Shown here in pieces: positions 43,735-54,744 of a stretch of DNA of 64,000 nucleotides. This DNA comes from Argyresthia goedartella (Eukaryota > Arthropoda > Insecta > Lepidoptera > Argyresthiidae): the NCBI GenBank assembly GCA_949825045.1, contig OX463829.1, positions 16,152,715-16,216,714 on the forward strand, given 5' to 3'. Under the pieces are notes generated by a model, which was not told the DNA's origin, ran no database searches, and saw only the letters and a list, made by a program, of their open reading frames with translations. Each line of letters starts with the position of its first letter. Positions within the stretch are counted from its first letter, which is position 1. The translations under genes were made by a program, and so were the position numbers.

Positions 43735-45862
43735 AAATAATTTCCTTGACATTCGTAGCTTCAAGGGCATGGATATAACCTCCCTTAATTCAGACGCCTC
43801 TTCTGTCGACTGGTCGCCTGTCTACGGTAGTGAGACCATTGATGACAAAGTACGGATCTTCAACTCTATTGTCCTGAGCTTGTTTGATAAGCATGCCCCG
43901 GTCAAGAGGGTTAGAGTTAAGCATCTCCCTGCACCATGGCTTACTGACACCATTAAGGGTCTGATGGCTAAGAGAAACCGTGCCAAGTCTAGATATAAGA
44001 GGGATCCGACCGATGAGAATCTTTTAATTTTCAAACGCCTCCGTAATCGTTGCACTCGCCTGTGTCGTGATTCTAAACGCCGTCATATCTACGAATGTAT
44101 CGAGAGCTATACTCCAGCACAGGTCTGGAAGTTCCTGAAGACCCTTGGTGTTGGTAAGTCCCGGGACTTGGCAGCCGGAAATGTCGATCTCCGGGGTCTC
44201 AATAGTTTCTTTGCAACTCCCCCTGTCGCGATGGACCCCCTCGTCAAGGATGCAACCCTTCGTAACCTACGGTCAAAGGCAATAGCATTCAACTCAGCAT
44301 TTAATTTTATCCCTGCCGGAATCGGCGCAGTAAGGAGGGCAATACTAGCAATCTCGTCGAAGGCCATAGGTGAGGACAAGATCTGTTCTCAGATGATAAC
44401 AACTATCATTGATGTTCTGTTACCTCTCATCACCCACATAATTAATGTGTCGCTTGACCAATGTTGCTACCCCAGCCAGTGGAAATTGGCACTTGTGATT
44501 CCCCTCCCCAAAACGTCCAATCCCGCCTCCTTTAAAGATTTCCGTCCCATTTCTATTCTGCCTATCCTCTCCAAAGCCCTGGAATCAATTGTTCACTCCC
44601 AACTCTCCTCCTACCTTTCCTCAAAAATGTTACTGAATCCCCACCAATCAGGTTTCAGGCCGGGTCACAGCACTACCACAGCACTGCTCAAAGTCACTGA
44701 CGACATTCAATTAGCTATGGATCAAAAGCAGCTTACGGTCCTTACACTGCTTGATTTCAGTAGCGCCTTCAACTGCGTCGATTTCGATATACTAGTTGAA
44801 ATTTTAAAGTCACTTAATGTCTCCTCGCACTCTGCTCGCTGGTTTGACTCCTACCTGAGAGATCGCCAGCAACGCATTAAGTCTGAGGAGATCTCAACGG
44901 ACTGGTGTGATCTCTCCGCAGGTGTTCCGCAGGGAGGAATCCTTTCTCCTTTCCTCTTCTCGGTATTCATTAACTCCATCTCTGACGTTCTTACCTCTTC
45001 TTATCATTTGTACGCAGATGACCTTCAAATATATCGGCACTTCTCTCCGTGTGATGTGAATCTGACAGTAGAGGCGTTGAACGCTGATCTCGATAACATC
45101 AGGAAATGGGCTACCTCATATGGTCTGCTTGTCAACCCGGGCAAATCGCAGGCCATGATTTTGGGTACTCGTCACTCTCATAACCTAGTTCAGAAAATGC
45201 CCGTCGACCCTATAGTGTATGATGGTAACATAATTTCATACAGCGAGAAGGCCAAGAATCTTGGGGTTGTATTTGATAAATTGTTGTCCTGGTCGCCCCA
45301 TGTTAGTGAGGTCAGCAGACGAGTCTTTGCGTCATTTCACTCCCTACGGAGATTGCAGCACTTCCTGCCGCAGCAGACTAAAATTACCCTTGCCCAGTCC
45401 CTCCTACTACCTTTAATCGGCTATGCGGATGTTTGCTGGATCGGTGCGAACGAAGAACAACTGAACAAACTCGAACGACTTCAAAACCTCGGGATTCGGT
45501 TTGTCTTCGGGCTGCGCAAGTATGACCATGTCTCACATTATCGCAAGGAGTTGGGGTGGCTTCCGATCCGATTTCCTCGTGATATGCACGTTCTCTCCTA
45601 TCTGTTCAACATTTTGCGAAATCCCCGCTACCCCTCATATCTTCGAGAACGTTTCGAGTTTATTTCCTCCAGGCATAGCAACCGGAGATCCCACACGATG
45701 TCTCGTCTTTCTACTCCTCGGCATAACAATGCCGCTTACAAACACTCGTTTAGGTTAACGGCGATCCGACTGTGGAACGCACTTCCCTGCGCTATTAGAG
45801 ATAGTCCCTCAATTTTCACTTTTAAGACAAGATTGAAAGAGCATTTCCTTTCTCTTTCGTGA
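43735..45862 (+). pseudogene. LINE ORF2, RT part (5'-truncated)
   Basis: About 709 codons without a stop. The N-terminal piece is the linker after the endonuclease (VDWSPVYGSETIDDKVRIFN). RT motifs follow: RPISILPILSKALESIV, LLDFSSAFNCVDF, GVPQGGILSPFL and YADDLQIY, then a thumb and C-terminal region ending KEHFLSLS. The endonuclease is missing, so it cannot retrotranspose. The frame is open from upstream LINE sequence, so the apparent first Met at 43700 belongs to the other LINE and is not a start. The absence of stops suggests a fairly recent copy. Confidence 0.87.
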
Positions 45863-46184
45863 TAGGTACTTTTATATATGTATATATAAGTAGTATATGT
45901 TTGATATATATTTAATTTTGTGCTTTTGTATTTTATTTAGTGTAAATCATTTACTATATCATTTATTTTATTTTCATTCATTCATTTTTTATTATATCAT
46001 TTATTATGTTTTAGTTGTAAACAATTAGATGTGTACAGTTTTATTGCGCTCTAGGACTCTCCTGTTGCACAATTTTTCCTGTCCTGCCTAGGTTTGCTGG
46101 TAGAAATCTCTCTTTAGAGATAAGCTCGCCTTTGCTCATAAAATGTTTTGTTACCTTACTATTAAGATTTCTGTGCAATAAAGA
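43735..46184 (+). mobile_element. LINE (plus) inserted in the minus-strand LINE
   Basis: 5'-truncated non-LTR element flanked by ATACAT (43729-43734 and 46185-46190), with the polymerase frame 43735-45862 and a 3' UTR ending GTGCAATAAAGA. The same 3' UTR end appears alone at 61130-61310, and the same C-terminus at 26483. The nearby direct duplication and opposite orientation show that it inserted after the minus-strand LINE. Confidence 0.88.
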
Positions 46185-46494
46185 ATACATTATATTTTCG
46201 AAAATAAATTGACTAGCTACTGTTAGTATGTCAATTTCTTTAAAAAGCTCTCTTAAGGAGTCTGTTCGTTTTAAATTATAAATTGCTCGAATAGCTCTTT
46301 TCTGTAAAATAAAAATAGTTTGAATATCCGCTGCTTTCCCCCACAACAAGATACCATAGGACATCACACTATGAAAGTAACTAAAATATACTAGCCTAGA
46401 TGTAGCCACATCCGTGCTTTGTCTGATGTTCCTAACAGCGTAAGCCGCAGAACTTAACTTACCAGCCAATTTATCTATGTGGGGTCCCCAATAT
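46185..46494 (-). pseudogene. LINE (minus), 5' part of the split copy
   Basis: Minus-strand frame with the C-terminal third of a CR1-type polymerase (HIDKLAGKLSSAAYAV, LVYFSYFHSVMSYGILLWG, FILQKRAIRAIYNL) ending at ENIMY. It closely resembles 52600-52300 in the third LINE. Truncated at 46494, where it joins satellite at the duplicated AGGGGCAA. Confidence 0.86.
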
Positions 46495-47711
46495 AGGGGC
46501 AATATAGCTTGTGGCTGGCGAACGGGACGCGCCGACCGACCGCACGACGCGTGAGAACGGCGAGGGGCAATATAGCTTGTGGCTGGCGAACGCGACGCGC
46601 CGACCAACCGCACGACGAGTGAGAATGGCGAGGGGCAATATAGCTTGTGGCTGGCGAACGCGACGCGCCGACCGACCGCACGACGCTTGAGAACGGCGAG
46701 GGGCAATATAGCTTGTGGCTGGCGAACGCGACGCGCTCACCAACCACACGACGCGTGAGAACAGCGAGGGGCAATATAGCTTGTGGCTGGCGAATGCGAC
46801 GCGCCGACCGACCGCATGACGCGTGAGAACAGCGAGGGGCAATATAGCTTGTGGCTGGCGAACGCGACGCGCCGACCGACCGCACGACGCGTGAGAACAG
46901 CGAGGGGCAATATAACTTGTGGCTGGCGAACGCGACGCGCCGACCGACCGCACGACGCGTGAGAACAGCGAGGGGCAATATAGCTTGTGGCTGGCGTACG
47001 CGACGCGCAGACCGACCACGCGACGCGTGAGAACAGCGAGGGGCAATATAGCTTGTGGCTGGCGAAAGCGACGCGCCGACCGACCGCTCAACGCGTGAGA
47101 ACAGCGAGGGGCAATATAGCTTGTGGCTGGCGAACGCGACGCGCCGACCGACCGCACGACGCGTGAGAACAACGAGGGGCAATATAGCTTGTGGCTGGCG
47201 AACGCGACGCGCCGACCGACCGCACGACGCGTGAGAACAGCGAGGGGCAATATAGCTTGTGGCTGGCGATCGCGACGCGCCGACCGACCGTACGACGCGT
47301 GAGAACAGTAAGGGGTAATATAGCTTGTGGCTGGCGAAAGCGACGCGCCGACCGACCGCACGACGCGTGAGAACAGTAAGGGGTAATATAGCTTGTGGCT
47401 GGCGAAAGCGACGCGCCGACCGACCGCACGACTCGTGAGAACAGTAAGGGGTAATATAGCTTGTGGCTGGCCAAAGCGACGCGCCGACCGACCGCATGAC
47501 GCGTGAGAACAGTAAGGGGTAATATAGCTTGTGGCTGGCGAAAGCGACGCGCCGACCGACCGCATGACGCGTGAGAACAGTAACGGGTAATATAGCTTGT
47601 GGCTGGCGAAAGCGACGCGCCGACCGACCGCATGACGCGTGAGAACAGCGAGGGGAAATATAGCTTGTAGCTGGACGACGCGCCGACCGTACTACGCGTT
47701 GAATATAGCTT
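46495..47711 (+). repeat. Satellite array, 68-bp unit, about 17-18 copies
   Basis: Units start at 46496, 46564, 46632 and so on, each 68 bp (GGGCAATATAGCTTGTGGCTGG, then CpG-rich GACGCGCCGACCGACCGCAC). Left-hand units carry AGCGAGGGGCAAT and GGCGAACGCG. Units from about 47305 carry AGTAAGGGGTAAT and GGCGAAAGCG. Units after about 47655 decay. All three minus frames are open over hundreds of codons because the unit lacks stops, so no protein is implied. Relics occur at 49683 and 61915. Confidence 0.92.
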
Positions 47712-48414
47712 GTAACAGTTTGCCTAAACGACTAGTCCCATAAAAATAGGTATCATAAAAATGGCGCCAAAAATATGAAATATATCTTTAAAAATATTTC
47801 GCACAACTAATGAATACTCTTAAAACTCTCAGGGGATCTAAGCAAACATAAATCTGCTTAGCAGAATGCAAATCCCATAAAATGTTTCCATGTCGTGCCA
47901 TGCCACTTTTCAACATTAAATAAAAAGTAAGTGTACGGTGTAGGACGTACTCTTTAGAATATGATATAGAGAGATGAACAAAATGTTCATAAAAAATAAA
48001 TTTGGGTATATTTGGAACTTGATATAAATGGGGATGAATGGGTGAGTACCTAACGCCTTGGTGGTTATATGAATACTGAATGAAATAAAACTAAAATGCT
48101 AAAATGCCTCGTAGGAAAAATGTGCGGTGACGTCGGAACCGTACAGTAAGTAATATTATTTTAATAAAATGAAGGTGAGTATAACGTGCGCCATCGGAGA
48201 AACGAATTGAATTGAAGCATCAGAAATAATTCTGTTTCACTTGCACACTAAAGACAGCAGTGTGCAAGTGAGAAAGCATAATCTAGTTTCTTTCGTTCGA
48301 TTCCTTTATTGAATGTCATACGTAATACTTCCACCACTTCGATTACTGTCGCGGTCTGTAATGACTGCGTTGCTGGTCGCACTGTTGGTGGCCGAAAGCG
48401 CAGCACAGCGCAGC
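47712..48414. other. AT-rich sequence without gene
   Basis: Nothing recognised. A short inverted pair (CACTTGCACAC / GTGTGCAAGTG) is at about 48239-48270. Confidence 0.35.
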
Positions 48415-48545
48415 TTAAGGCCTATACAGCGCGATCAGCTTTGCAGCCTTTGATGGACAAGCTGGAATAAATGCCGAGATCGAAGGTCGAGGCTTTTATA
48501 GCGCGGTCATCAAAGGCTGCAATGGTGACCAAGCTTATAGGCCGA
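48415..48545. repeat. Imperfect inverted repeat of about 130 bp
   Basis: TTGCAGCCTTTGATG (about 48441) pairs exactly with CATCAAAGGCTGCAA (about 48507), and outer blocks (AAGGCCTATA / TTATAGGCC, AGCGCG / CGCGCT-like) also pair. Probably a small foldback or MITE relic. Confidence 0.55.
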
Positions 48546-48679
48546 GAGCGTAGCTAAGCTAAGCTCGAGGACTTCATAGTGTGGCCAGCAGTGCAGTCAT
48601 TGCGGACCAAGGCTTGTATAGTACTTTACACAAATAATGAGGGTAATTAAATAAAACCAGCTTACTATAAAATTGAGAG

Positions 48680-48835
48680 TGAGTTTTTTTTTGTCACACA
48701 TAACCAAATTCTGAATAAAGCCTTTTAGCAGTACCTTTTTTAGTGGCAAGAAGATCGTCCGCTCTTTTTTTTTGTCACACATATTCAAATTCTGAATTAA
48801 GCCTTTTTGCGCTACCTTTTTTTTACCATATTCGA
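48680..48835. repeat. 81-bp imperfect tandem pair
   Basis: TTTTTGTCACACATA...CAAATTCTGAATAAAGCCTTTT near 48693 recurs near 48774 with about 80 bp spacing, each ending in a run of T. Confidence 0.6.
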
Positions 48836-49682
48836 AACAAAGCTCGACAATCATGGAATTTGACAGGAAATTGCCGGTCGCTAAAACACGACAGTAATGG
48901 ATTTTCACGGGAAATTGTCGGCACCTTTTCTGGCTCCTCCTAATAGCGCGGCAATGTCGACTTTGCTCAAAGAAGGATGTCAAAATAATGAGCACATTAC
49001 TAGCTTTGTTTGAGTAGAATATCTATCTACCCCGGCCTGCAAAACTAAGTATCACAATTTTAAAATTGCAATAACTTTTTAAGTACATAATATATTTACA
49101 AAATAAATAAGACTCGAAAAAAACTCGAGTTTAATTTTGAACTATCGTTTCAAGCAAAGTTGATAAAATTTGCCATAAAAAGTTTTTATTTTAAATCTCT
49201 AACTTCTATAGTTTCGAAAAATTGAAATTTTAAAAGTGTTCTTTGTTTTGCAGTTGTACTTTGGTTTTATTCATACCATATGACTCATATGTATATGTTG
49301 TATCAAAATCTAATAGAATAGAATATAATTCATTTCATTATGTACTTATTTGGATCAAGTTAAACGAACATTAAAAAAAATGGTCTTATACCTTCCCAAG
49401 AAAAGTTTATTCATACACATAGTATAACTGGTAAACAAAGGATCCAAAATAATTTAGTTACCACATTCTTAAGTCATCAGTGGACCAAACAAAATCCATT
49501 TAAGTATGTCTGTCAAGCAGAATTATACCTTACTACTTCAGAATACGGTTGTCCTATCTCATCTTCCCCTTCATATGCTAGAGGAGAAAGGCTGTCACAA
49601 CATTAAACCTTGCTACTTTTTACTACGGTTATCCTACTGCGCAGTAAGCTTTACTTTAGGCAAACTGTACTAAACAACATTC
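48836..49682. other. AT-rich sequence without gene
   Basis: No gene or complete element was recognised. Two stretches with CCTTACTACTT/CCTTGCTACTT and GGTT(G/A)TCCTA(T/C) near 49530 and 49610 look like a diverged pair. Confidence 0.35.
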
Positions 49683-49727
49683 CACGCGTCGCACAGTCGA
49701 GTCGGCGCGTCATCCAGCCACAGGCCA
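49683..49727 (-). repeat. Satellite relic, inverted
   Basis: CACGCGTCGCACAGTCGAGTC and GGCGCGTCATCCAGCCACAGG match the complement of the 68-bp unit. It directly precedes the MITE-like element at 49735. Confidence 0.6.
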
Positions 49728-49734
49728 GGCAGAA

Positions 49735-49984
49735 CAGCAGCCTTATGGCGTAAGTCGTCTGAGTTATGAACTTCATATAGACTTTTACGTTTGACACCTT
49801 GCACCAGCTTCATCTGTCAAATTGGTATCACGCAAGTAGCATGATAATGGAGGCCAAACCCAAGCTCATTGAATGAAGCCTAGAAGCCTTCGGTGATACA
49901 CCGCAATCGATTAAATTGTATGAGCATGAGATGAACCATAGACACACGCTATGAACTTCAGAGAGTTACGCCATAAGGCTGCTG
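49735..49984. mobile_element. MITE-like element, 250 bp
   Basis: Exact 19-bp inverted termini (CAGCAGCCTTATGGCGTAA at 49735-49753 and its complement at 49966-49984). A weaker match (TATGAACTTCA) extends inward. Non-coding interior. No target duplication was identified, so the superfamily is open. Confidence 0.68.
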
Positions 49985-50237
49985 GTCCATGACATTTCAT
50001 AGTGCAAAGCTAGAGATTGTGTTCGTTTTTTCCGAAAATTGGCTAATTCTAGGAGCCCGGAAGATGAGCCATATTTCGCATTGTTGTATCTTCATGGTTT
50101 GTTTTTCTTTTCAATATGATTTTGGACATCCTAAAGCACCGATTTCCGATTTTTTTTATAAGTTTCATGTTGTTAATTAGTGAAAATTGAGGTGGCCGGC
50201 AATACCAACGCGAAATGAGTGAATTTTGTAACTGAAG

Positions 50238-50259
50238 AGAGGGGGGGGGGGGGGGGGGA
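50238..50259 (+). repeat. Poly-G run
   Basis: A run of about 20 G follows GAAGAGA. Such runs are prone to sequencing length error. No G-tract function is implied. Confidence 0.7.
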
Positions 50260-50395
50260 ATTAAGATAACACGTAGCTTCTAAATAATGTATATACCTAA
50301 CCAAAATATTGAACTGAAGTCGGATTGCTTCATTCGGACAGGAATCATCAGGAAAGACTTATATCGACACATACGTTGAAAGGTGATAGGCTGGG

Positions 50396-50939
50396 TGTTC
50401 GATTCCAAATCGATATTCGATCGATGGTTTCTGAACGGTCATTTTAATTTGATGTTAGCTGTCAATCTGGCAGTTTTGACAACTGACAGACGAAAGCCCT
50501 CGCAATGTAAACGCGTTTTGATCAGGGTGTTGAAATTAAATCGCAGGGCATCTGGAATGTATTCGAGATTCCCTCAGGATTGTTAATATAGCTGAGGGTG
50601 CCGTTGTCTCTCGAACCAGATAAAGTTCGGATTTTCGTGCCCGATTTGTATTTACCAGTAGAAACATAACCTGTGCTGGACACTGTGCTATCACGCTGGC
50701 CCGCCAGTCATACCTGGTTGGCTGAAGAACCTGTCTACCAAGAAGAGCCTAGGGTGCACCCGGGCCTTGCAGAGAGACAGGAGGTTGACGGGACCGAAGC
50801 ACAGACCAGGTTAGATCTACCCCACATAACTTCAGCTCGGTGAATCGCCGACGTTCATCACTTCTTGGCACCTGATCGTCACGCTACCTCGTAGGTCATG
50901 GGCCCCTACGAGGTCATTAGGTGCTGAGAAGCCTGAACA
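50396..50939 (+). repeat. 5' LTR of BEL/Pao element 2
   Basis: 544 bp, starts TGTTCGATTCC and ends GCCTGAACA, matching 60377-60920. The last 166 bp are repeated in the duplication that follows. Confidence 0.92.
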
Positions 50940-51403
50940 TTTTGGTAGCTAGAGCGTGGCTTCCTGAGATTTGCAGCCGTCAAGGGCTCCAGGAAGGCAC
51001 GATTTGGGACTATCAATCTGTAGGTATAGGCGGTTAGGTAACTTGGTTGTTGTTCCTATATCCACATAGATTGGTAGTATTGTAAGCTGAGACAGGAGGT
51101 TGACGGGACCGAAGCACAGACCAGGTTAGATCTACCCCACATAACTTCAGCTCGGTGAATCGCCGACGTTCATCACTTCTTGGCACCTGATCGTCACGCT
51201 ACCTCGTAGCTCATGGGCCCCTACGAGGTCATTAGGTGCTGAGAAGCCTGAACATTTTGGTAGCTAGAGCGTGGCTTCCTGAGATTTGCAGCCGTCAAGG
51301 GCTCCAGGAAGGCACGATTTGGGACTATCAATCTGTAGGTATAGGCGGTTAGGTAACTTGGTTGTTGTTCCTATATCCACATAGATTGGTAGTATTGTAA
51401 GCT
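50774..51403 (+). repeat. 315-bp tandem duplication across the LTR end and leader
   Basis: Copy 1 is 50774-51088 and copy 2 is 51089-51403. Each holds the last 166 bp of the LTR, the primer-binding site TGGTAGCTAGAGCGTGG and about 150 bp of leader. One difference was noted (GTAGGTCATGGG in copy 1, GTAGCTCATGGG in copy 2). At that base copy 2 agrees with the 3' LTR. Confidence 0.9.
50943..50958 (+). promoter_or_regulatory. Primer-binding site, element 2
   Basis: TGGTAGCTAGAGCGTG begins 3 nt after the 5' LTR, as in element 1. A second copy lies in the duplication at about 51258. Confidence 0.6.
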
Positions 51404-51783
51404 ATAGGTCTATTGCTGGTAGTAGACAGACAGATATTGAATTGAAATTTGCATTGAATTACCAGTTAGTCAATCTATTAGTGGTCTAGTAATGCTATTG
51501 AATGAATGTTTTGGTTAACATAGGTAGTTACATCTATTGATAGCAGGCTATTACATTGTTTTCAGTTTATAGCAATTTATAACTTGAACTAATATTGACT
51601 ATCTGTGTGTGTTGTAATGATAAAGGGAAACTAAATTGTTATTTACAGAATTTATATAGATATAAAACTCGGTTCCTATTGTTTAAGGAAAACAACATTG
51701 TTTAAGTTATAGTTTAGGGTTCCCTCGTTTGGGTTATAAACTGGAGGGTCCAATAAAATTGAGTTACTGCAAATTGTGAGTAA
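51404..51783 (+). other. Leader of BEL/Pao element 2 up to the nested LINE
   Basis: Untranslated leader between the duplication and the LINE tail. AT-rich, no gene. The native leader resumes after the LINE near 54734, just before gag. Confidence 0.55.
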
Positions 51784-52029
51784 GTATCAAATCAAATCAA
51801 ATCAAATCAAAAATCATTTATTTCCATAGGATGTTGTTACATCACTTAAATCCGTCATTACATTTTTTTGGGTGAGTTCACTAACACAATGGCGGAATCT
51901 GTGGAGAAGAGCTCACCGAAGAAACTCCACAGTCGTCGCATCTTTTGCGTTTCCTTTTTTAAATAAAATATTGTCAAATTACAAAATGAATGCTAACTAT
52001 ATATCGAAACAGCCTGTTACTCAAACAAT

Positions 52030-54437
52030 CTATTCCCATGGACATCTGTCCTCTAAGTAATCAGATATCCTATAGTAACCTTTTTTATACAATTTCTGTT
52101 TTATTATTATTTTAAACTTGTCTAAAGGTAAGTTTTTAATATCAGTAGGGACCTTATTGTAATAGCGTATACAATTGCCTTTAAAAGAATTACTAATTTT
52201 ATGTAGTCGGCTTACATAAGCAACCAACTTGTCTTTATTTCTAGTATTAAAATTGTGTATATCACTGTACTTCTGAAAATTAGTTATATTTCTTTTTACA
52301 TACACAAGATTGTCATAGATATATTGAGACACAAATGTCAGAATATTGATTTCTTTAAACTTTTCCCTCAGTGACACTCTAGGCCCTAATCTATAAATTG
52401 CACGAACAGCCCGTTTCTGCAGAATAAATATACTATTAGCATTCGCAGCGTGACCCCACAATAAAATACCATAGGTCATTAGACTATGAAAGTAACTAAA
52501 GTAGACTAGTCTAGCGGTGTCTACGTCGGTAAGAGCTCTAATTTTTTTAACTGCGAACGCTGCCGAACTCAGTCTGTTCGACAATTTATTTATAAGAGGA
52601 TCCCATTGTAGTTTGGCGTCTAAAGTAATGCCCAAAAAGACAGTCGACTGCACAAGGTCCAATCTCTGTCCTTTTATAAATATGTCTGTAGTTACCGGGT
52701 TCACATTGGGTAACACGAATTTAATACATTTAGTTTTCTTTTCATTAAGTAATAAATTGTTAACAGTAAACCAGTTCACTATACTAGAGATAGCATTGTT
52801 TACCTCGTCATAATTTGATTGCTGTCTTTTAACTTTAAATATCAAAGAAGTATCATCGGCAAACAATACTAACCCATGTTTTGCTTTAACAAGGTTAGGT
52901 AAATCATTAATATATACTAAAAACAAGAAAGGACCAAGAATTGAACCTTGCGGTACGCCTATACTTATTGAAGACCCAGGTGATCTTTTCCCATTAACAT
53001 CGACCATCTGAACCCTATCTGTTAGATATGACTCCAGAAGGCCAAGTGCCTGATCTTTTACACCATAATGGCGTAACTTCCTGACAAGAGTGTCATGATG
53101 GACGCAATCAAAAGCCTTGGATAGATCGCAGAAGACACCTATTGCATCCATTGCGTCTTCCCAGGCATCAAAAATATTGTCGATTAGTTCAACACCAGCA
53201 TCGGCTGTTGAACGACCCTTTGTGAAACCAAACTGAGCAATATGAATTAAATTATTGAGATAAAAATGACTTTGCAATTGATTAAGTATGAGTTTTTCAA
53301 ATATTTTGCTAAGCGTTGGTAGTATCGATATGGGTCTAAAATTGGTGGGGTGTGACGTACTACCAGCTTTGAATAAAGGTATAACTTTACTTAGTTTCAT
53401 CAAGTCAGGAAACACACCATTATCTATACATTGATTAAATATACAACAAAGGTGAGGTGCAATACAATCTACAATGGAACTAATAATTTTTACTGATAGA
53501 CCATGGGCGTCAGCTGTCTTTTTCATTTCCAGGGATTTAAACGCTTTTACAATGTCTTCATTATTTACGTGTCTAAATTTAAAATCTGTTTTACATTCCT
53601 CAAAGTTTTGTTTAAGTATAGATTCAGCAGCAGCGGGAGATGAATTTAAAGACTTGGTTGTTGAAACTGGAATGTCCGTAAAGAAATTTTCGAAAGCTTT
53701 TGCTACTTCTAGGTCTGTACTTAGCAATTGATTATCTATCTTAAGCTTGAAGTTATTATGTGTAGCTTTGGCCTTTCCAGTCTCTCTGTTTATAATTTGC
53801 CAAGTCGTTTTCATTACAATGCTACCAGATTCAATTTTGTTTTTAATGAAATTAGATTTAGCTACGGCACAAACGCGTTTAAACATTTTTGAATAACTAC
53901 GAACATAATCTAGAAAGGCCGTATTTTTGTTATATGATTTCTCTTCATAGAGTTCATATAATCTTCGTCTGCTCCTATGAATTCCAACTGTCGCCCAATC
54001 ACTAAACAAAGCTTTGTTATTAACTTTTATAGTTTTTGATTTAAATACCGTATCATATTCATTTTTGACAAGGTTAAATACTGAGTTGTACAACAAATTT
54101 GGATCGTCACTGTATGGTATTTCCCATAGTTTATCTAAAATATTATTCCTGTAGTGTTCAAGCCGAGTGTCACTAACGGGCACACATGTAATATCCTCTT
54201 TTTGGTCCTTTTTTATTTTAATATTGAATATACCTATCTGACCAGAGTGATCAGAGGTTAATTTATTGATGACCGATTTGAAAATGGGCGTAATGTTAGT
54301 AAATATATTGTCAATGCAGGTAGCAGATGTTGCAGTAATTCTAGTAGGCTCCAAAAACAGATAGTTCATGTTGTGACATAAAAATAAAGATTTTAATCTA
54401 GTACAAATATTATTATCCTCTAACAGATTGACATTAA
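52030..54437 (-). pseudogene. LINE ORF2, truncated and split
   Basis: About 800 codons without a stop. The N-terminal part is the end of the endonuclease (TRITATSATCIDNIFTNI, SDHSG). RT motifs follow: RPISILPTLSKIFEKLI, FCDLSKAFDCVHHDTL, GVPQGSILGPFLF and FADDTSLIF. The C-terminal region ends KKGYYRISDYLEDRC. The frame stays open through the whole RT, suggesting a recent insertion. The first Met given by an ORF search (near 54471) lies in the inserted fragment and is not a start. The rest of the endonuclease is absent. Confidence 0.86.
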
Positions 54438-54674
54438 CTCCGACCGAACTCAAGAAGATGTTCCTGGCCAAGGACTACTGGCCGGAAGGCATCGTATACA
54501 GACGCTATAGGGAGGCGAGACCGACGAGGAAGAAAATCCCTAGCTAGGTTTAAGTTAAGTTAAAGTAAGTTAGATTAGGTTCATAAAATGTTATATATCT
54601 CTAGTTTTTAAGGTATTTGTCAATATGGGTTTTTATACCTGAAATAAAAAGATTTATTATTTATTATTATTATT
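54438..54674 (+). mobile_element. Small 5'-truncated LINE tail inserted in the LINE
   Basis: Flanked by ATTAA (54433-54437 and 54675-54679), splitting GDFN from VNLL of the host LINE endonuclease. It encodes a short C-terminus (KKMFLAKDYWPEGIVYRRY, then stop at 54545), followed by a 3' UTR with AATAAA and a (TTA)n tail. The protein is not clearly identified. Confidence 0.75.
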
Positions 54675-54744
54675 ATTAAAATCACCACAAATTATAAAAA
54701 AAATGTTTTTATCGCTGATTTTAATCAACACTATCGTTCCGATC

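Larger units (their letters stand above)
51784..54733 (-). mobile_element. CR1-like LINE nested in element 2 (minus)
   Basis: The 3' tail is (TGATT)n on the coding strand (plus sense ATCAAATCAAATC at 51785). The polymerase frame runs from 54437 down to 52030. Its endonuclease continues past a small insertion at 54675-54733 (ICGDFN). It is 5'-truncated in the endonuclease. Close relative of the minus-strand LINE at 43212/46494. Confidence 0.85.

Noticed and set aside
43212..46494. 5' inversion (twin priming) of one LINE
   Set aside because: The plus and minus pieces belong to different LINE families with different C-termini and 3' ends, and each has its own target duplication.
46041..46706. 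Minus-strand frame of 221 codons with LINE motifs
   Set aside because: A chance fusion of satellite, the minus-strand LINE piece (46185-46494) and the antisense of the other LINE's 3' UTR.
46471..47633. Long minus-strand open frames of 364, 340 and 181 codons
   Set aside because: They are translations of the 68-bp satellite in three frames. The unit has no stop in any minus frame and is not a multiple of three. The peptide only repeats, and there is no start context or domain.
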